In this document: piece after piece, positions 15,679 through 25,479 of the stretch
Numbering within the stretch: the first letter of the stretch is position 1
How the letters are laid out: each line of letters begins with the position of its first letter
Assembly (NCBI RefSeq): GCF_014466955.1
Contig: NZ_AP023396.1
Location: 3,782,001-3,846,000 of the forward strand
DNA from: Nocardia wallacei
GTDB lineage: Bacteria; Actinomycetota; Actinomycetes; Mycobacteriales; Mycobacteriaceae
Length of the DNA: 64,000 nt
Direction of reading: 5' to 3'
Notes under the pieces: model-generated
Told to the model about the DNA's origin: nothing
Databases searched by the model: none
The model's input: only the letters and a program-made list of their open reading frames with translations
Program-made: the position numbers and the translations under genes

Positions 15679-16268
15679 ACGTTTTCCTCTACGTCCACGG
15701 ACCGGCACCCCGGCCCTCGAGTTGCGCCACGCACCCTAATATGGGCGGGCGTCGCGGCCCGCAGGGGGTACCGGGGAAGCATGCCTGCCGCGGCCGGGCC
15801 CGTGGGCCCGGCGCGCAGTTCGTTGGTCGGCGGACCTACGCGGCCGGCGGTCGGTGCCGGGCGGTGAGGTCCGAGGGCCGCAGCACATCTCGGACCCCAC
15901 CCGATCGGCGGTGCGAGAGACCGCGAGCCGGTGGAACCGTAAGATCCGCCCGCCGAGAATTGTGCCTCCGAAACTTCCGCCCGGCAGTGGTTTTCGCTGT
16001 TACGACCTGATGAAAATCGGATTGCTGCACGGTCAGGGCCGCCGGTGACCGCCGCCACAACCGGGCCGGAACCGTGAATTCCCTCATGGGTGACATCCGG
16101 GACGATTCACTCGCGTTCGGACAGGGTGCCCGAAAACGTTTGGGACAGAACGTATCAACGAGACATCCCGCGGCATTCGGGCACCGCCGTGCCACGGGAC
16201 GCGGTTGCCGGTCGATTGCCGATCGACCTACCGTGAATGTGCTGTTTACCGAGAATGGAGAGATTCCC
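15679..16268. other. 590-base region without a recognisable gene
   Basis: Several short open frames occur but none has a ribosome site plus family likeness. It contains a perfect 9-base-arm hairpin (GCCGGGCCC, 15793-15801, with GGGCCCGGC, 15804-15812). The promoter of the lipoprotein gene and that of the small peptide at 16269 must lie within it; I could not pick convincing -35/-10 pairs. Confidence 0.5.
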
Positions 16269-16373
16269 GTGCCGATCATCGACCTCGGGTCGTCCGTCCT
16301 GAACCTGGCCAACGTTGTCACCTCGATCGCCGCCAACGTCACCTATATCCTGCACGCCTGGGGTCTGGCCTAG
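16269..16373 (+). CDS. Possible 34-residue hydrophobic peptide
   Basis: GTG at 16269 follows TGGAG at 8-base spacing. The product begins MPIIDLGSSVLNLANVV and ends in TYILHAWGLA: one amphipathic/hydrophobic helix with almost no charge. It stops at TAG before the next gene. No family recognised. The short length and nonpolar character fit a membrane micropeptide, but a chance frame cannot be excluded. Confidence 0.4.
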   Translation: MPIIDLGSSVLNLANVVTSIAANVTYILHAWGLA

Positions 16374-16464
16374 GTCCGCCCGCGCGTTTGCGGGGTATTC
16401 GTCGCAACACCGCTTTCGGCCGCTATCCTGGACATGGGGCCAACGGCACGGGAGGGGATGTTGG

Positions 16465-16827
16465 ATGCCAAGTCTTTCCGCGCGTTTGCAGGACATGATC
16501 ACCATCGCAGGCCAGTGCGATACCACGGCGGAGGCCGTGGAACTGGCGGAAGTATTGGATCGGCTGGTACGCGAATTCCGCGTCGGTGCGGAAACCGGCG
16601 AGGACCGCGTCCGGCTGGTCAGGCTGTGCGCCGAGGCGGGTGTCGCGGTGCGTGACGCCCTGTCACGCACCGGTCCCGCCGATTTCGACGAGCCGGAACC
16701 ACAGCCGCAACCGGCGCGGGTCTCCGAGGAGGAGCCCGTGATCAGTATCGAGGGCCCGTTCGGGTTGTCGCCGCAGCGGGTCCGGCTGCAATCGCGCGAG
16801 GCGGCCTACCACCGCCGCCCGCGCTGA
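16465..16827 (+). CDS. Small acidic helical protein, unknown function
   Basis: 120 residues from the ATG at 16465; GGAGGG lies 8 bases upstream. The first 80 residues are predicted helical and rich in Ala/Glu/Arg (AEAVELAEVLDRLVREFRVG), followed by a Pro/Gln linker (EPEPQPQPARVSEEE) and a basic tail (RLQSREAAYHRRPR). No signal peptide or membrane segment. I do not recognise it. Convergent with the CBS-domain gene, 4 bases away. Confidence 0.65.
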   Translation: MPSLSARLQDMITIAGQCDTTAEAVELAEVLDRLVREFRVGAETGEDRVRLVRLCAEAGVAVRDALSRTGPADFDEPEPQPQPARVSEEEPVISIEGPFGLSPQRVRLQSREAAYHRRPR

Positions 16828-16831
16828 CCGA

Positions 16832-17260
16832 TCACCCGAGCAGATACTGCTCGAGGTGCTCGCGCTCGGTCTCCAACTCGGAGATCGCGCTCTTGACCAC
16901 GTCACCGATGCTGACGATGCCGACCATCCGGCCCTCGCGCAGCACCGGCAGATGCCGGATGCGGTGATCGGTCATCGTGGTGCGCAACGTCTCCACGCGG
17001 TCATCGGGCGAGCACGTGTGCACCACCGTGGTCATGATCTCGGCGACCGGCCGGTCGAGCAGGTCGGCGCCGACCACATGCAAGCGGCGGACGATGTCGC
17101 GCTCGGAGACGATGCCGTCCAGCGCGGCGCCGTCCGCCGACACCACCACCGCGCCCACATTCCGCTCGGCCAGTACCGCGAGCAACTCCCGCACCGGCGT
17201 TCGCGGTGCGATCGTGACCACGTCGGTCCCCTTCTTACGCAGGATCTCGGAAATTCGCAT
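16832..17260 (-). CDS. CBS-pair domain protein
   Basis: 142 residues made of two CBS motifs: the first about residues 1-62 (VRELLAVLAERNVGAVVVS...GIVSERDIVRRL), the second about 70-130 (IMTTVVHTCSPDDRVETLRT...RHLPVLREGRMVGIVSIGDV). A CBS pair binds adenosine nucleotides and usually regulates a partner; stand-alone pairs such as mycobacterial hypoxic response protein 1 exist, but no specific orthology is claimed. A C-terminal helix (ELETEREHLEQYLLG) may dimerise. ATG at 17260. Confidence 0.9.
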   Translation of the reverse strand: MRISEILRKKGTDVVTIAPRTPVRELLAVLAERNVGAVVVSADGAALDGIVSERDIVRRLHVVGADLLDRPVAEIMTTVVHTCSPDDRVETLRTTMTDHRIRHLPVLREGRMVGIVSIGDVVKSAISELETEREHLEQYLLG

Positions 17261-17430
17261 AGGTTGCCACCGCCCGTCCTTGCCCTTCTGTGTTCTCAGG
17301 ATCTCGCGTTTCGGCCGCCACGACCAGCAAAGATTCCGCGCGGGACGATCAACCGGACGGTCAGGTCCCCCGGAACACGACCCACCGCAGTCGGCGAACC
17401 TGCCCCGGTGGCGGACGCCGCGGACGTAGC

Positions 17431-17850
17431 ATGCGAAAGGTGGCCGATGCGAACCGTCCCGCCGTGTTGCGGGTGCTCGTGTACTCGAGCGAATCCGATA
17501 CCCGCCGCCAGGTGATGCTGGCGCTGGGCAAACAACCCCGTCCCGAGCTGCCGCCGTTCGAGTATGTCGAGGTGGCGACCGCGCCCGTGCTGGTCCAGCA
17601 CATGGACGCCGGCGGTATCGACCTGGCGATCCTCGACGGCGAGGCGGCCCCGACCGGCGGGATGGGCCTGGCCAAGCAACTCAAGGACGAACTCGACGGC
17701 TGCCCGCCGATCGTGGTGCTCACCGGCCGCGCCGACGACGCCTGGCTGGCGAACTGGTCGCGCGCCGAGGCGGCGGTGCCGCACCCGATCGATCCTTTCC
17801 AGCTGACCGAGGCCGTGACGGGTCTGCTGCGGGACCGCTCGGCGGCCTGA
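17431..17850 (+). CDS. Receiver-domain-like protein, Rv3143 type
   Basis: 139 residues, a single response-regulator receiver fold without an output domain: LRVLVYSSESDTRRQVMLAL, then LAILDGEAAPTGGMG with the presumed phospho-acceptor Asp, VLTGRADDAW and PHPIDPF where Lys normally occurs (P-H-P instead of K-P). The conserved lysine therefore seems to be missing, so classical phosphorylation is doubtful. Mycobacterium tuberculosis encodes a similar protein, Rv3143, directly ahead of its nuo operon; here an exporter and a LysR gene separate the two. A link to respiration is inferred from that synteny. Confidence 0.8.
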   Translation: MRKVADANRPAVLRVLVYSSESDTRRQVMLALGKQPRPELPPFEYVEVATAPVLVQHMDAGGIDLAILDGEAAPTGGMGLAKQLKDELDGCPPIVVLTGRADDAWLANWSRAEAAVPHPIDPFQLTEAVTGLLRDRSAA

Positions 17851-17881
17851 GGTATCCCCCGAAATTCTCCGGGCTCGGTTT

Positions 17882-19090
17882 TCACCTCTGCTGCGGCGCC
17901 TTGCCGAGAGCGGCTGCTGCGGCCGCCGCTGTCACCAGCGCCGCCCCGAGCCAGAGGGCGGCGGTCGGGCCGGCCGCGTCCAGCGCCCTTCCCCCGCCGA
18001 GCGCGCCGACGGCGATGGCGGCGTTGAATACCGCGACGAGGATCGCCGAGGCGGCCTCGCGGGCGGCGGGGGCCGCGAGCAAGGTCCACGACTGGGTGCT
18101 GACCGAGACACCGCCGTAGGCGATGCCCCACACCAGCAGTAGCGTGCCCGCGGCCACCGGCGCACCGCCCGCACAGGCCAGCACGGCCACCGCGACCGCC
18201 AGCCCGGCGCAGATGATCAGCACCGCTCGCCGGGGTGCACGCGATGCGATCGTGCCGAACAGGAAAGTGCCCAGGACACCGGCGATCCCGTAGCCGAGCA
18301 GCAGGGCGCTGATCGTCGCGGCGTCCGCGTGCGTGCGCTGTTCTAGCACGGGCCGGATGTAGGTGTAGGCGGCGAAATGGCCGCCCACGAGCAGTGCCAC
18401 CACGATCATGCCGGTGCGCAGGCGGGCGTCGGCCAGCAAGCGCGGCAGTTCGGCCAGCGAGACGCCGCGCTCGGGTGGCAGCGCGGGCAAAATCGCAGCC
18501 GCTGCCACGGCCACCAGCAGGGCCAGGGCCGCGGCGGCACCGAAGGCCGCCCGCCAGCCCGCGAGCGCGCCGAGATAGGTTCCGGCCGGGACACCCAGCA
18601 CCGACGCCACCGCGATACCACTGAAGATCACCGAGGTGGCCGCGCCCACCGAGCGCGGCGGCACCAGCCGCACCCCGAGACTGCCCGAGATCGCCCACAC
18701 CCCGCCCATGCCGACACCGACCAGCACCCGGCCCGTCACCAGCACCGCGAAGTTCGGGGCCAGCGCGCACAGCAGATTGCCCGCCGCCACCACGAGCAGC
18801 AGCACCGGCAGCGATCGCCGCCGATCGATCCGGCCCAGGGCCGCCATCAGCACCGGCGCGGTCATCGCCAGCAGCCCGGTGATCGTCAGCGCCAGCCCGG
18901 CCAGTCCCCCGGAGACCCGCAGCGCGTCACTCATCGGCGTGAGCAGGCCGACGGGCAGCATCTCCGAGGTCACCACGGTGAAGGTGCCCACCGCCGCGAC
19001 CGCTACCGCGGGCCAGCCGCGCGCTGGAAGATGTTGTGACCGAGCGCTTTCCGCATCGGCCGTGTCGAGTTCGGTCATGCCACCAGCCAA
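17882..19090 (-). CDS. MFS exporter, DHA1 (12-TM) family
   Basis: 402 residues (398 if started at the ATG at 19078). Twelve hydrophobic segments; helix 1 reads AVAAVGTFTVVTSEMLPVGL, typical of the AraJ/SotB/YdhP branch, and GVGMGGVWAISGSLGVRLVP is the motif-C region. Members export sugars, arabinose-like compounds or drugs. The divergent LysR gene 85 bases away is its probable regulator. Confidence 0.9.
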   Translation of the reverse strand: MAGGMTELDTADAESARSQHLPARGWPAVAVAAVGTFTVVTSEMLPVGLLTPMSDALRVSGGLAGLALTITGLLAMTAPVLMAALGRIDRRRSLPVLLLVVAAGNLLCALAPNFAVLVTGRVLVGVGMGGVWAISGSLGVRLVPPRSVGAATSVIFSGIAVASVLGVPAGTYLGALAGWRAAFGAAAALALLVAVAAAAILPALPPERGVSLAELPRLLADARLRTGMIVVALLVGGHFAAYTYIRPVLEQRTHADAATISALLLGYGIAGVLGTFLFGTIASRAPRRAVLIICAGLAVAVAVLACAGGAPVAAGTLLLVWGIAYGGVSVSTQSWTLLAAPAAREAASAILVAVFNAAIAVGALGGGRALDAAGPTAALWLGAALVTAAAAAAALGKAPQQR

Positions 19091-19175
19091 CGCGCCGCGC
19101 CCGCGCGGAACAACGGCGATCTGCTCATCCTTCTATTAGTCGGACTCATCGACCGAGGAGAGGGCGCTCGACGGC

Positions 19176-20078
19176 ATGGACCTGCGCGAACTGGAGGCCT
19201 TCCTGGCCGTGGCCGAGGAACTGCACTTCGGCCGGGCCGGGGCCCGGCTGTATGTCTCCCAGAGCCGGGTGTCGCAGCTGCTGCGGTCGCTGGAGCGCCG
19301 CATCGGCGGGCGGCTGGTCGAGCGCACCAGCCGCCGGGTGAGCCTCACTCCGCTCGGGCGGCAACTGTTTCCGGAGTTGCGCACCGCCTACGACCGGTTG
19401 CGCGCCACCCTCGATTCGGCCTGCGCCACCGCGCAGGGCGTGCGCGGCGTGCTGCGCGTCGGGTTCCAGGGCAGCGCGGACGATCGAATCCTGGCCGCGG
19501 TCAGCACCTTCCGGGACGCGCACCCCGAATGCACCGTCGAGCTCGTGGAGATTCCCTACGCCGATCCGTTCGGCCCGGTGCGGCGCTGCGAGGTGGACAC
19601 CGCGCTCGCGCTGCTGCCGATCGCCGAAGCCGATCTCGTCCTCGGGCCCGTGCTCCCGGCCCGGCCGCAGGTGCTCGTGCTTCCGATCGGGCACCCCCTC
19701 GCCGCCCGGACGGCCCTCACCGCCGCGGAACTCGCCGAGTCCCCGCTGATCGGGATCGCCGACACCGCACCGCGATACTGGCGCGACGTCCAGGCCCCGC
19801 GCCGCACCCCCGACGGCCGCGAGATACCGGCCGGGCCGGCGGTGTCCACGATCCAGGAGGCCATCGCCGCGGTCGCCGCCGGGCGCGGCGGACTGCTGCT
19901 GTGCGACACCACGGCGGCGTATCATCGGCGCCCGGACCTCACCTGCGTTCCGGTGCACGGCATCGCGGACTCCCGGGTCGCGCTGATCTGGCATCGAGAT
20001 CGAGACAGCGGCCGCGTCCATGCCTTCGCGCGCGCTCTCGTCGCGTCCGACGGACTCATTCTGCCGATTCAGTCATAA
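19176..20078 (+). CDS. LysR-type transcriptional regulator
   Basis: 300 residues. N-terminal HTH: LRELEAFLAVAEELHFGRAG and YVSQSRVSQLLRSLERRIGG; effector-binding domain from about residue 90 (GVLRVGFQGSADDRILAAVS). Divergent from the MFS exporter, the classic arrangement for ligand-induced activation of an efflux or metabolic gene. ATG at 19176 with GAGGAGAGGG just upstream. Ligand unknown. Confidence 0.9.
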   Translation: MDLRELEAFLAVAEELHFGRAGARLYVSQSRVSQLLRSLERRIGGRLVERTSRRVSLTPLGRQLFPELRTAYDRLRATLDSACATAQGVRGVLRVGFQGSADDRILAAVSTFRDAHPECTVELVEIPYADPFGPVRRCEVDTALALLPIAEADLVLGPVLPARPQVLVLPIGHPLAARTALTAAELAESPLIGIADTAPRYWRDVQAPRRTPDGREIPAGPAVSTIQEAIAAVAAGRGGLLLCDTTAAYHRRPDLTCVPVHGIADSRVALIWHRDRDSGRVHAFARALVASDGLILPIQS

Positions 20079-20146
20079 GTGCCAGTGCCGAATTCGATCA
20101 AACGCCGCCCGCAAACGGCACGCATTCAGAAAGATCAGTTGTAAGC

Positions 20147-20162
20147 TGTGCCCTAGCTCACA
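20147..20162. promoter_or_regulatory. CRP/GlxR-like site TGTGC-CCTAGC-TCACA upstream of nuoA
   Basis: Half-sites TGTGC and TCACA are separated by six bases, matching the TGTGA-N6-TCACA consensus at nine of ten positions. It is 160 bases upstream of the nuoA GTG, within the only sizeable gap before the operon. In mycobacteria and corynebacteria, cAMP-receptor proteins act on many respiratory genes, so control of nuo by such a factor is plausible. Confidence 0.5.
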
Positions 20163-20322
20163 CAAGTGCGGGCGTCGATACGAGCCCCGTCCGTCCGGTT
20201 CTCCCCCATCGTCCGCACCCGCACTGAGCCATGCCCTGGGGCGCGACTGGCCCGGCAGACGACGATGTCAGCCCGCCTCGGCAACTGCCGGCTGTGTCCG
20301 CAAGGGAAGGGGTAGTGCAGTT

Positions 20323-20703
20323 GTGAACACCGAGGTACCGACCCTTGTGCTGGGCGCGATCGCGGCGGCGTTCGCGGTGATCTCCGTCCTGCTGGCCGCG
20401 GTGATCGGCCCCAAGCGCTACAACCGCGCCAAACTCGAGGCCTACGAGTGCGGCATCGAACCCACACCGCATGCCGTCGGCGGCGGGCCGGGAAATGCTG
20501 CGGGACAGCGGTTTCCGGTGAAGTACTACCTCACCGCGATGCTGTTCATCATCTTCGACATCGAGATCGTGTTCCTGTACCCGTGGGCCGTCCACTTCGA
20601 CGCGCTCGGGGTCTTCGGTCTCGCCGCCATGGCCCTGTTCATCTTCAACGTCTCGGTCGCCTACGCCTACGAGTGGCGGCGCGGCGGATTGAGCTGGGAC
20701 TGA
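20323..20703 (+). CDS. nuoA: NADH-quinone oxidoreductase subunit A
   Basis: 126 residues with three membrane helices (about 10-30, 68-88, 95-117). Family signature seen: [11 protein letters not shown], with the conserved E-C-G, and [20 protein letters not shown], the loop and helix at the quinone-site interface. First gene of the complex I operon. GTG at 20323 is chosen because AAGGGAAGGGG precedes it and the next 126 codons fit the family exactly. Confidence 0.97.
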   Translation: MNTEVPTLVLGAIAAAFAVISVLLAAVIGPKRYNRAKLEAYECGIEPTPHAVGGGPGNAAGQRFPVKYYLTAMLFIIFDIEIVFLYPWAVHFDALGVFGLAAMALFIFNVSVAYAYEWRRGGLSWD

Positions 20704-20741
20704 GAAGTACCAACCCCGCACACGGAAGCGAGTCAGTCCGA

Positions 20742-21296
20742 ATGGGTCTCGAGGAGAAGTTGCCCAGCGGGTTCCTGCTGAGCACGGTCGAACAGTTCGC
20801 CGGTTTCATGCGTAAGGGCTCGCTGTGGCCCGCCACGTTCGGGCTGGCCTGCTGCGCGATCGAGATGATGGCCACCGGCGGCGGGCGCTTCGACAGCGCC
20901 CGCTTCGGCATGGAGGTGTTCCGCGCCTCGCCGCGCCAGGCCGATCTGATGATCGTGGCGGGCCGGGTGAGCCAGAAGATGGCCCCGGTGCTGCGCCAGG
21001 TCTACGACCAGATGACCGAGCCGAAATGGGTGCTGGCCATGGGCGTGTGCGCCTCCTCCGGCGGCATGTTCAACAACTACGCCATCGTACAGGGCGTCGA
21101 TCACGTTGTGCCCGTGGACATCTACCTGCCGGGCTGCCCACCCCGCCCGGAGATGCTGCTGCACGCGATCTTGAAATTGCACGAGAAGATCCAGGAGATG
21201 CCGCTCGGGGTGAACCGTGAGGAGGCCGTGCGCGCGGCCGAGCAGGCCGCGCTGGCCGCCACCCCGACCATCCAGATGACGGGACTGCTGCGATGA
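20742..21296 (+). CDS. nuoB: NADH-quinone oxidoreductase subunit B
   Basis: 184 residues, peripheral-arm subunit that carries the last iron-sulfur cluster N2 and passes electrons to quinone. Ligand cysteines are visible: the tandem pair in LACCAIEMM, Cys in [11 protein letters not shown] and Cys in [12 protein letters not shown] at 20742. Its stop overlaps the nuoC start (ATGA). Confidence 0.97.
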   Translation: MGLEEKLPSGFLLSTVEQFAGFMRKGSLWPATFGLACCAIEMMATGGGRFDSARFGMEVFRASPRQADLMIVAGRVSQKMAPVLRQVYDQMTEPKWVLAMGVCASSGGMFNNYAIVQGVDHVVPVDIYLPGCPPRPEMLLHAILKLHEKIQEMPLGVNREEAVRAAEQAALAATPTIQMTGLLR

Positions 21297-22066
21297 CATT
21301 CGATTCTCCCCGGGGCGCCGAGGACCCGCCGGACGCGTCCGCCGCCACTCCCGACGGCACCGGACAGGACCAGGCCCAGCTCGCCGAACAGGACCAGCGC
21401 GCCGAACCCGGCGACGAGGTGGTCGGCGTGCGCCGCGGCATGTTCGGCGTCACCGGCACCGGCGACACCTCCGGCTACGGGCGGCTGGTGCGCTCGGTCG
21501 GCCTGCCCGGCAGCACCCCGCCACCGTTCGGCGGCTACTTCGACGAGGTGGTCGACGCACTGCGGAAAGCCCTGGCGGACGAGGGATTCGCCGAATCGAT
21601 CGAGAAGATCGTGGTCTTCCGCGGCGAGCTGACCCTGCACGTGCGGCGCGAGCAGCTGCCCCGGGTCGCCCAGGCGCTGCGCGACGACCCGGCACTGCGT
21701 TTCGAGCTGTGCCTGGGCGTGAGCGGCGTGCACTACCCCGAGGACACCGAACGCGAACTGCACGCGGTCTACCCGCTGATGTCGATCACGCACAACAGGC
21801 GGCTGCGGCTCGAGGTGTCGGCGCCGGATGCCGACCCGCACATCCCCTCGCTCTATGCGGTGTACCCGACCACGGACTGGCACGAGCGCGAGACCTACGA
21901 CTTCTTCGGCATCCTGTTCGACGGTCACCCCGCCCTGACCCGGATCACCATGCCCGACGACTGGCGCGGCCACCCGCAGCGCAAGGACTACCCGCTCGGC
22001 GGCATTCCGGTCGAGTACAAGGGCGCCCGCATCCCGGCGCCGGACCAGCGGAGGGCGTACAGCTGA
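21293..22066 (+). CDS. nuoC: NADH-quinone oxidoreductase subunit C
   Basis: 257 residues. The 30-kDa-subunit domain occupies about residues 85-240; the signature [20 protein letters not shown] and the end [15 protein letters not shown] are present. The first 60 residues are a hydrophilic Gln/Glu/Ala-rich extension ([19 protein letters not shown]) as in other Actinobacteria. Structural subunit holding NuoD. Overlaps nuoB by 4 bases and nuoD by one. Confidence 0.97.
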   Translation: MTFDSPRGAEDPPDASAATPDGTGQDQAQLAEQDQRAEPGDEVVGVRRGMFGVTGTGDTSGYGRLVRSVGLPGSTPPPFGGYFDEVVDALRKALADEGFAESIEKIVVFRGELTLHVRREQLPRVAQALRDDPALRFELCLGVSGVHYPEDTERELHAVYPLMSITHNRRLRLEVSAPDADPHIPSLYAVYPTTDWHERETYDFFGILFDGHPALTRITMPDDWRGHPQRKDYPLGGIPVEYKGARIPAPDQRRAYS

Positions 22067-23409
22067 TGAACGACATCGACACCCGGCGCGAGAACACCGG
22101 CACCGATACGCGCCCAACGCCTCCCGAGCGGGTCGTCACGGTCGCGGGCCAGGACTGGGACGACGTGCGCGAGGCCCTCGGCGGCGCCGCCGAGGAACGC
22201 ATCGTCGTCAATATGGGTCCGCAGCACCCCTCCACCCACGGTGTACTGCGGCTGATCCTGGAGATCGAGGGCGAGACGGTCACCGAGGCCCGTTGCGGCA
22301 TCGGATACCTGCACACCGGCATCGAGAAGAACCTCGAGTTCCGCAACTGGGTGCAGGGCGTCACCTTCGTCACCCGGATGGACTACCTCTCGCCGTTCTT
22401 CAACGAGACGGCCTACTGCCTGAGTGTGGAGAAGCTGCTCGACATCACCGACGCGATTCCCGAGCGCGCCACCGTGATCCGCGTGCTGCTGATGGAACTC
22501 AACCGGATCTCCTCGCACCTGGTCGCGCTCGCCACCGGCGGCATGGAACTGGGCGCGCTGACCCCGATGCTGTTCGGGTTCCGCGAGCGCGAGCTGATTC
22601 TCGACGTCTTCGAGACCATCACCGGCCTGCGCATGAACCACGCCTACATCCGGCCCGGCGGCGTCGCCCAGGACCTGCCCGACAACGGTGTGCAGAAGGT
22701 CCGGGAGTTGCTGGCGCTACTGCCGAAACGGCTGCGCGACATGGAGTTGCTGCTCAACGAGAACCCGATCTGGAAGGCCCGCACCCGCGGGGTCGGCTAT
22801 CTGGATCTGGCCGGGTGCATGGCGCTGGGCATCACCGGCCCGGTGCTGCGCTCCACCGGCCTGCCGCACGATCTGCGCAAGTCCCAGCCGTACTGCGGCT
22901 ACGAGAACTACGAGTTCGACGTCATGACCGACACCGGCGCCGACTGCTACGGCCGCTACCTCATCCGGGTCAACGAGATGAAGGAGTCGGTGAAGATCGT
23001 CGAACAGTGCCTCGACAAGCTGCGGCCGGGCCCGATCATGGTGGAGGACAAGAAAATCGCCTGGCCCGCCGACCTGAAACTGGGCCCGGACGGGCTGGGC
23101 AACTCCGCCCAGCACATCGGCAAGATCATGGGCACCTCGATGGAGGCGCTGATCCATCATTTCAAGCTCGTCACCGAGGGCATGCGGGTGCCGCCGGGCC
23201 AGGTGTACACCGCGGTGGAGTCGCCGCGCGGGGAGCTGGGTGTGCACATGGTCTCCGACGGCGGCACCCGGCCGTTCCGGGTGCACTACCGCGATCCCTC
23301 GTTCACGAACCTGCAGGCCGTGGCCGCGATGTGTGAGGGCGGCATGGTCGCCGACGTCATCGCCGCCGTCGCCAGCATCGACCCGGTGATGGGTGGTGTC
23401 GATCGATGA
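22066..23409 (+). CDS. nuoD: NADH-quinone oxidoreductase subunit D
   Basis: 447 residues, the 49-kDa subunit that forms the quinone pocket with NuoB. Seen: [13 protein letters not shown] near residue 49, with the His loop of the quinone site, and [23 protein letters not shown] and [16 protein letters not shown] at 22066 overlaps the nuoC stop (TGATG). A 30-residue polar N-terminal extension precedes the conserved part. Confidence 0.97.
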   Translation: MNDIDTRRENTGTDTRPTPPERVVTVAGQDWDDVREALGGAAEERIVVNMGPQHPSTHGVLRLILEIEGETVTEARCGIGYLHTGIEKNLEFRNWVQGVTFVTRMDYLSPFFNETAYCLSVEKLLDITDAIPERATVIRVLLMELNRISSHLVALATGGMELGALTPMLFGFRERELILDVFETITGLRMNHAYIRPGGVAQDLPDNGVQKVRELLALLPKRLRDMELLLNENPIWKARTRGVGYLDLAGCMALGITGPVLRSTGLPHDLRKSQPYCGYENYEFDVMTDTGADCYGRYLIRVNEMKESVKIVEQCLDKLRPGPIMVEDKKIAWPADLKLGPDGLGNSAQHIGKIMGTSMEALIHHFKLVTEGMRVPPGQVYTAVESPRGELGVHMVSDGGTRPFRVHYRDPSFTNLQAVAAMCEGGMVADVIAAVASIDPVMGGVDR

Positions 23410-24125
23410 CCGAAGTCCTGCTGCAACTGACCGCGCGGCCTGCACCGTATCCGAAGGAGGTGCACGACCGCCTGGAGGTGGAGGCCAAGCAGATCATCGA
23501 CTGCTACCCGCAGCCCCGGTCGGCGCTGCTGCCGCTGCTACATCTGGTGCAGAGCGTGGAGGGCTACGTCTCCGGCACGGGCATCGGATTCTGCGCCGGG
23601 CAACTGGGCCTGACCGACGCCGAGGTGACCGCGGTCGCCACCTTCTACTCGATGTACCGCCGCACCCCGACCGGGAACTTCCACGTCGGGGTCTGCACCA
23701 ACACGCTGTGCGCGGTCATGGGCGGCGACGAGATCTTCGCGGACCTGCGGGCGCACTTGGGCATTCGGCACGGCGAGACCACCGCCGACGGCGCGGTCAC
23801 CCTCGAGCACATCGAGTGCAACGCCGCCTGCGACTACGCCCCCGTGGTGATGGTCAACTGGGAGTTCTTCGACAACCAGACCCCGGAGTCGGCCCGCGCG
23901 CTGGTCGACGCGCTGCGCAGCGGCGAGCAGGTCACGGCCGCGCGCAGCGGTGCGCCGCTGTGCACATTCCGTGAGACCGCCCGCATCCTGGCCGGTTTCC
24001 CGGACGACCGGCCGGGCGCCAACGACGGCGCTCCCGGGGACGCCACCCTCGCGGGTCTGCGCGCCGCACGCGGCGACACCACGCCCGAGCAGCCGGAGCC
24101 CGGCGATTCAGGAGGTGCGCGGTGA
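23406..24125 (+). CDS. nuoE: NADH-quinone oxidoreductase subunit E
   Basis: 239 residues with a thioredoxin-like [2Fe-2S] domain. Cluster ligands: two cysteines in [12 protein letters not shown] and two in [15 protein letters not shown]. Together with NuoF it forms the NADH-oxidising tip; its cluster N1a sits near FMN. The last 45 residues are a Pro/Asp/Gly-rich tail. Overlaps nuoD (ATGA) and nuoF (GTGA). Confidence 0.97.
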   Translation: MTEVLLQLTARPAPYPKEVHDRLEVEAKQIIDCYPQPRSALLPLLHLVQSVEGYVSGTGIGFCAGQLGLTDAEVTAVATFYSMYRRTPTGNFHVGVCTNTLCAVMGGDEIFADLRAHLGIRHGETTADGAVTLEHIECNAACDYAPVVMVNWEFFDNQTPESARALVDALRSGEQVTAARSGAPLCTFRETARILAGFPDDRPGANDGAPGDATLAGLRAARGDTTPEQPEPGDSGGAR

Positions 24126-25444
24126 CCCTCGCACCCGTCCTCACCCGGTACTGGGACGAGCCGCAATCCTGGACGCTGGAGACCTATCGCCGCCACGACG
24201 GCTACCGCGCCCTGCCCAAGGCGCTCGGGGTGCCGCCCGACGAGGTCATCGCCACCGTGAAGGACGCGGGCCTGCGCGGCCGCGGCGGCGCGGGCTTTCC
24301 CACCGGCATGAAGTGGGGTTTCATCCCGCAGGGTCCCGGGCCGGACGGCACCACCAAACCGCACTACCTGGTGGTCAACGCCGACGAGTCGGAACCGGGT
24401 ACCTGCAAGGACATTCCGCTCATGCTGGCCACCCCGCACGTGCTCGTCGAGGGCGTCATCATCGCGGCCTACGCCATCAGGGCCTCGCACGCGTTCATCT
24501 ACGTGCGCGGCGAGGTGCTTCCGGTGCTGCGGCGGTTGCGGGCCGCGGTGCGGGAGGCCTACGACGCCGGTTATCTCGGCCACGACATCCTCGGCTCCGG
24601 GTACGACCTGGAACTGATCGTGCACGCCGGGGCGGGGGCCTATATCTGCGGCGAGGAGACCGCGCTGCTCGACTCCCTCGAGGGCCGTCGCGGCCAGCCC
24701 CGGCTGCGCCCGCCGTTCCCGGCCGTCGCCGGTCTCTACGCCTGCCCGACCGTGGTCAACAATGTCGAATCCATCGCCAGCGTGCCGCCGATCATTCTGC
24801 ACGGCGTCGACTGGTTCCGTTCCATGGGCAGCGAGAAGTCGCCCGGTTTCACGCTGTATTCGCTGTCGGGGCACGTCGCCCGGCCCGGCCAGTACGAGGC
24901 GCCGCTCGGGGTCACCCTGCGCGAACTGCTCGGCTACGCCGGTGGTGTGCGGCGCGGGCACCGGCTGAAGTTCTGGACGCCCGGCGGCTCGTCCACCCCG
25001 CTGTTCACCGAGGAGCACCTCGACGTGCCACTGGACTACGAGAACGTGGCGGCGGCCGGATCCATGCTGGGCACCAAGGCATTACAGATCTTCGACGACA
25101 CCACCTGCGTGGTGCGCGCGGTACTGCGCTGGACCGAGTTCTACGCCCACGAATCCTGCGGGAAGTGCACGCCGTGCCGGGAGGGCACCTACTGGCTGGT
25201 GCAGTTGCTGCAACGGCTGGAAACCGGTGGCGGCTCCGCGGCCGACCTCGACACACTGCTCGACATCGCCGACAACATCAACGGCAAGTCGTTCTGCGCC
25301 CTCGGCGACGGCGCGGCCAGCCCGATCGTGTCCTCGCTGAAGTACTTCCGCGCCGAGTACGAGGACCATCTGCGCCTGGGTGCCTGCCCCTTCGATCCGG
25401 CTCGGTCGACGGCCTGGGCGGACGCCGCGGGGAGCGCGCGATGA
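24122..25444 (+). CDS. nuoF: NADH-quinone oxidoreductase subunit F (NADH dehydrogenase I, FMN site)
   Basis: 440 residues. FMN/NADH site seen at [18 protein letters not shown] and [15 protein letters not shown]; the N3 [4Fe-4S] ligands are in [13 protein letters not shown] plus a later Cys ([10 protein letters not shown]). GTG at 24122 with AGGAGG 6-7 bases upstream inside nuoE. It accepts hydride from NADH. Its stop overlaps an ATG that opens a 12-codon frame leading exactly to nuoG. Confidence 0.97.
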   Translation: MTLAPVLTRYWDEPQSWTLETYRRHDGYRALPKALGVPPDEVIATVKDAGLRGRGGAGFPTGMKWGFIPQGPGPDGTTKPHYLVVNADESEPGTCKDIPLMLATPHVLVEGVIIAAYAIRASHAFIYVRGEVLPVLRRLRAAVREAYDAGYLGHDILGSGYDLELIVHAGAGAYICGEETALLDSLEGRRGQPRLRPPFPAVAGLYACPTVVNNVESIASVPPIILHGVDWFRSMGSEKSPGFTLYSLSGHVARPGQYEAPLGVTLRELLGYAGGVRRGHRLKFWTPGGSSTPLFTEEHLDVPLDYENVAAAGSMLGTKALQIFDDTTCVVRAVLRWTEFYAHESCGKCTPCREGTYWLVQLLQRLETGGGSAADLDTLLDIADNINGKSFCALGDGAASPIVSSLKYFRAEYEDHLRLGACPFDPARSTAWADAAGSAR

Positions 25445-25479
25445 ACCGAATCCCGTCATTCCCAGGAGGCCGGCCATGA
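25441..25479 (+). CDS. 12-codon mini-ORF bridging nuoF and nuoG
   Basis: ATG overlaps the nuoF stop (ATGA at 25441-25444) and its own TGA overlaps the nuoG ATG (ATGA at 25476-25479). The peptide would be [12 protein letters not shown]. The nuoG ribosome site AGGAGG lies inside it. Seen: the exact double overlap. Inferred: a relay that keeps ribosomes coupled between the two subunits. It may be coincidental. Confidence 0.35.
   Translation: MNRIPSFPGGRP

Noticed and set aside
17261..17430. DosR-like site before the CBS-domain gene
   Set aside because: GGAC and GTCC halves there are separated by six bases, not four, and lack an A/T-rich centre.
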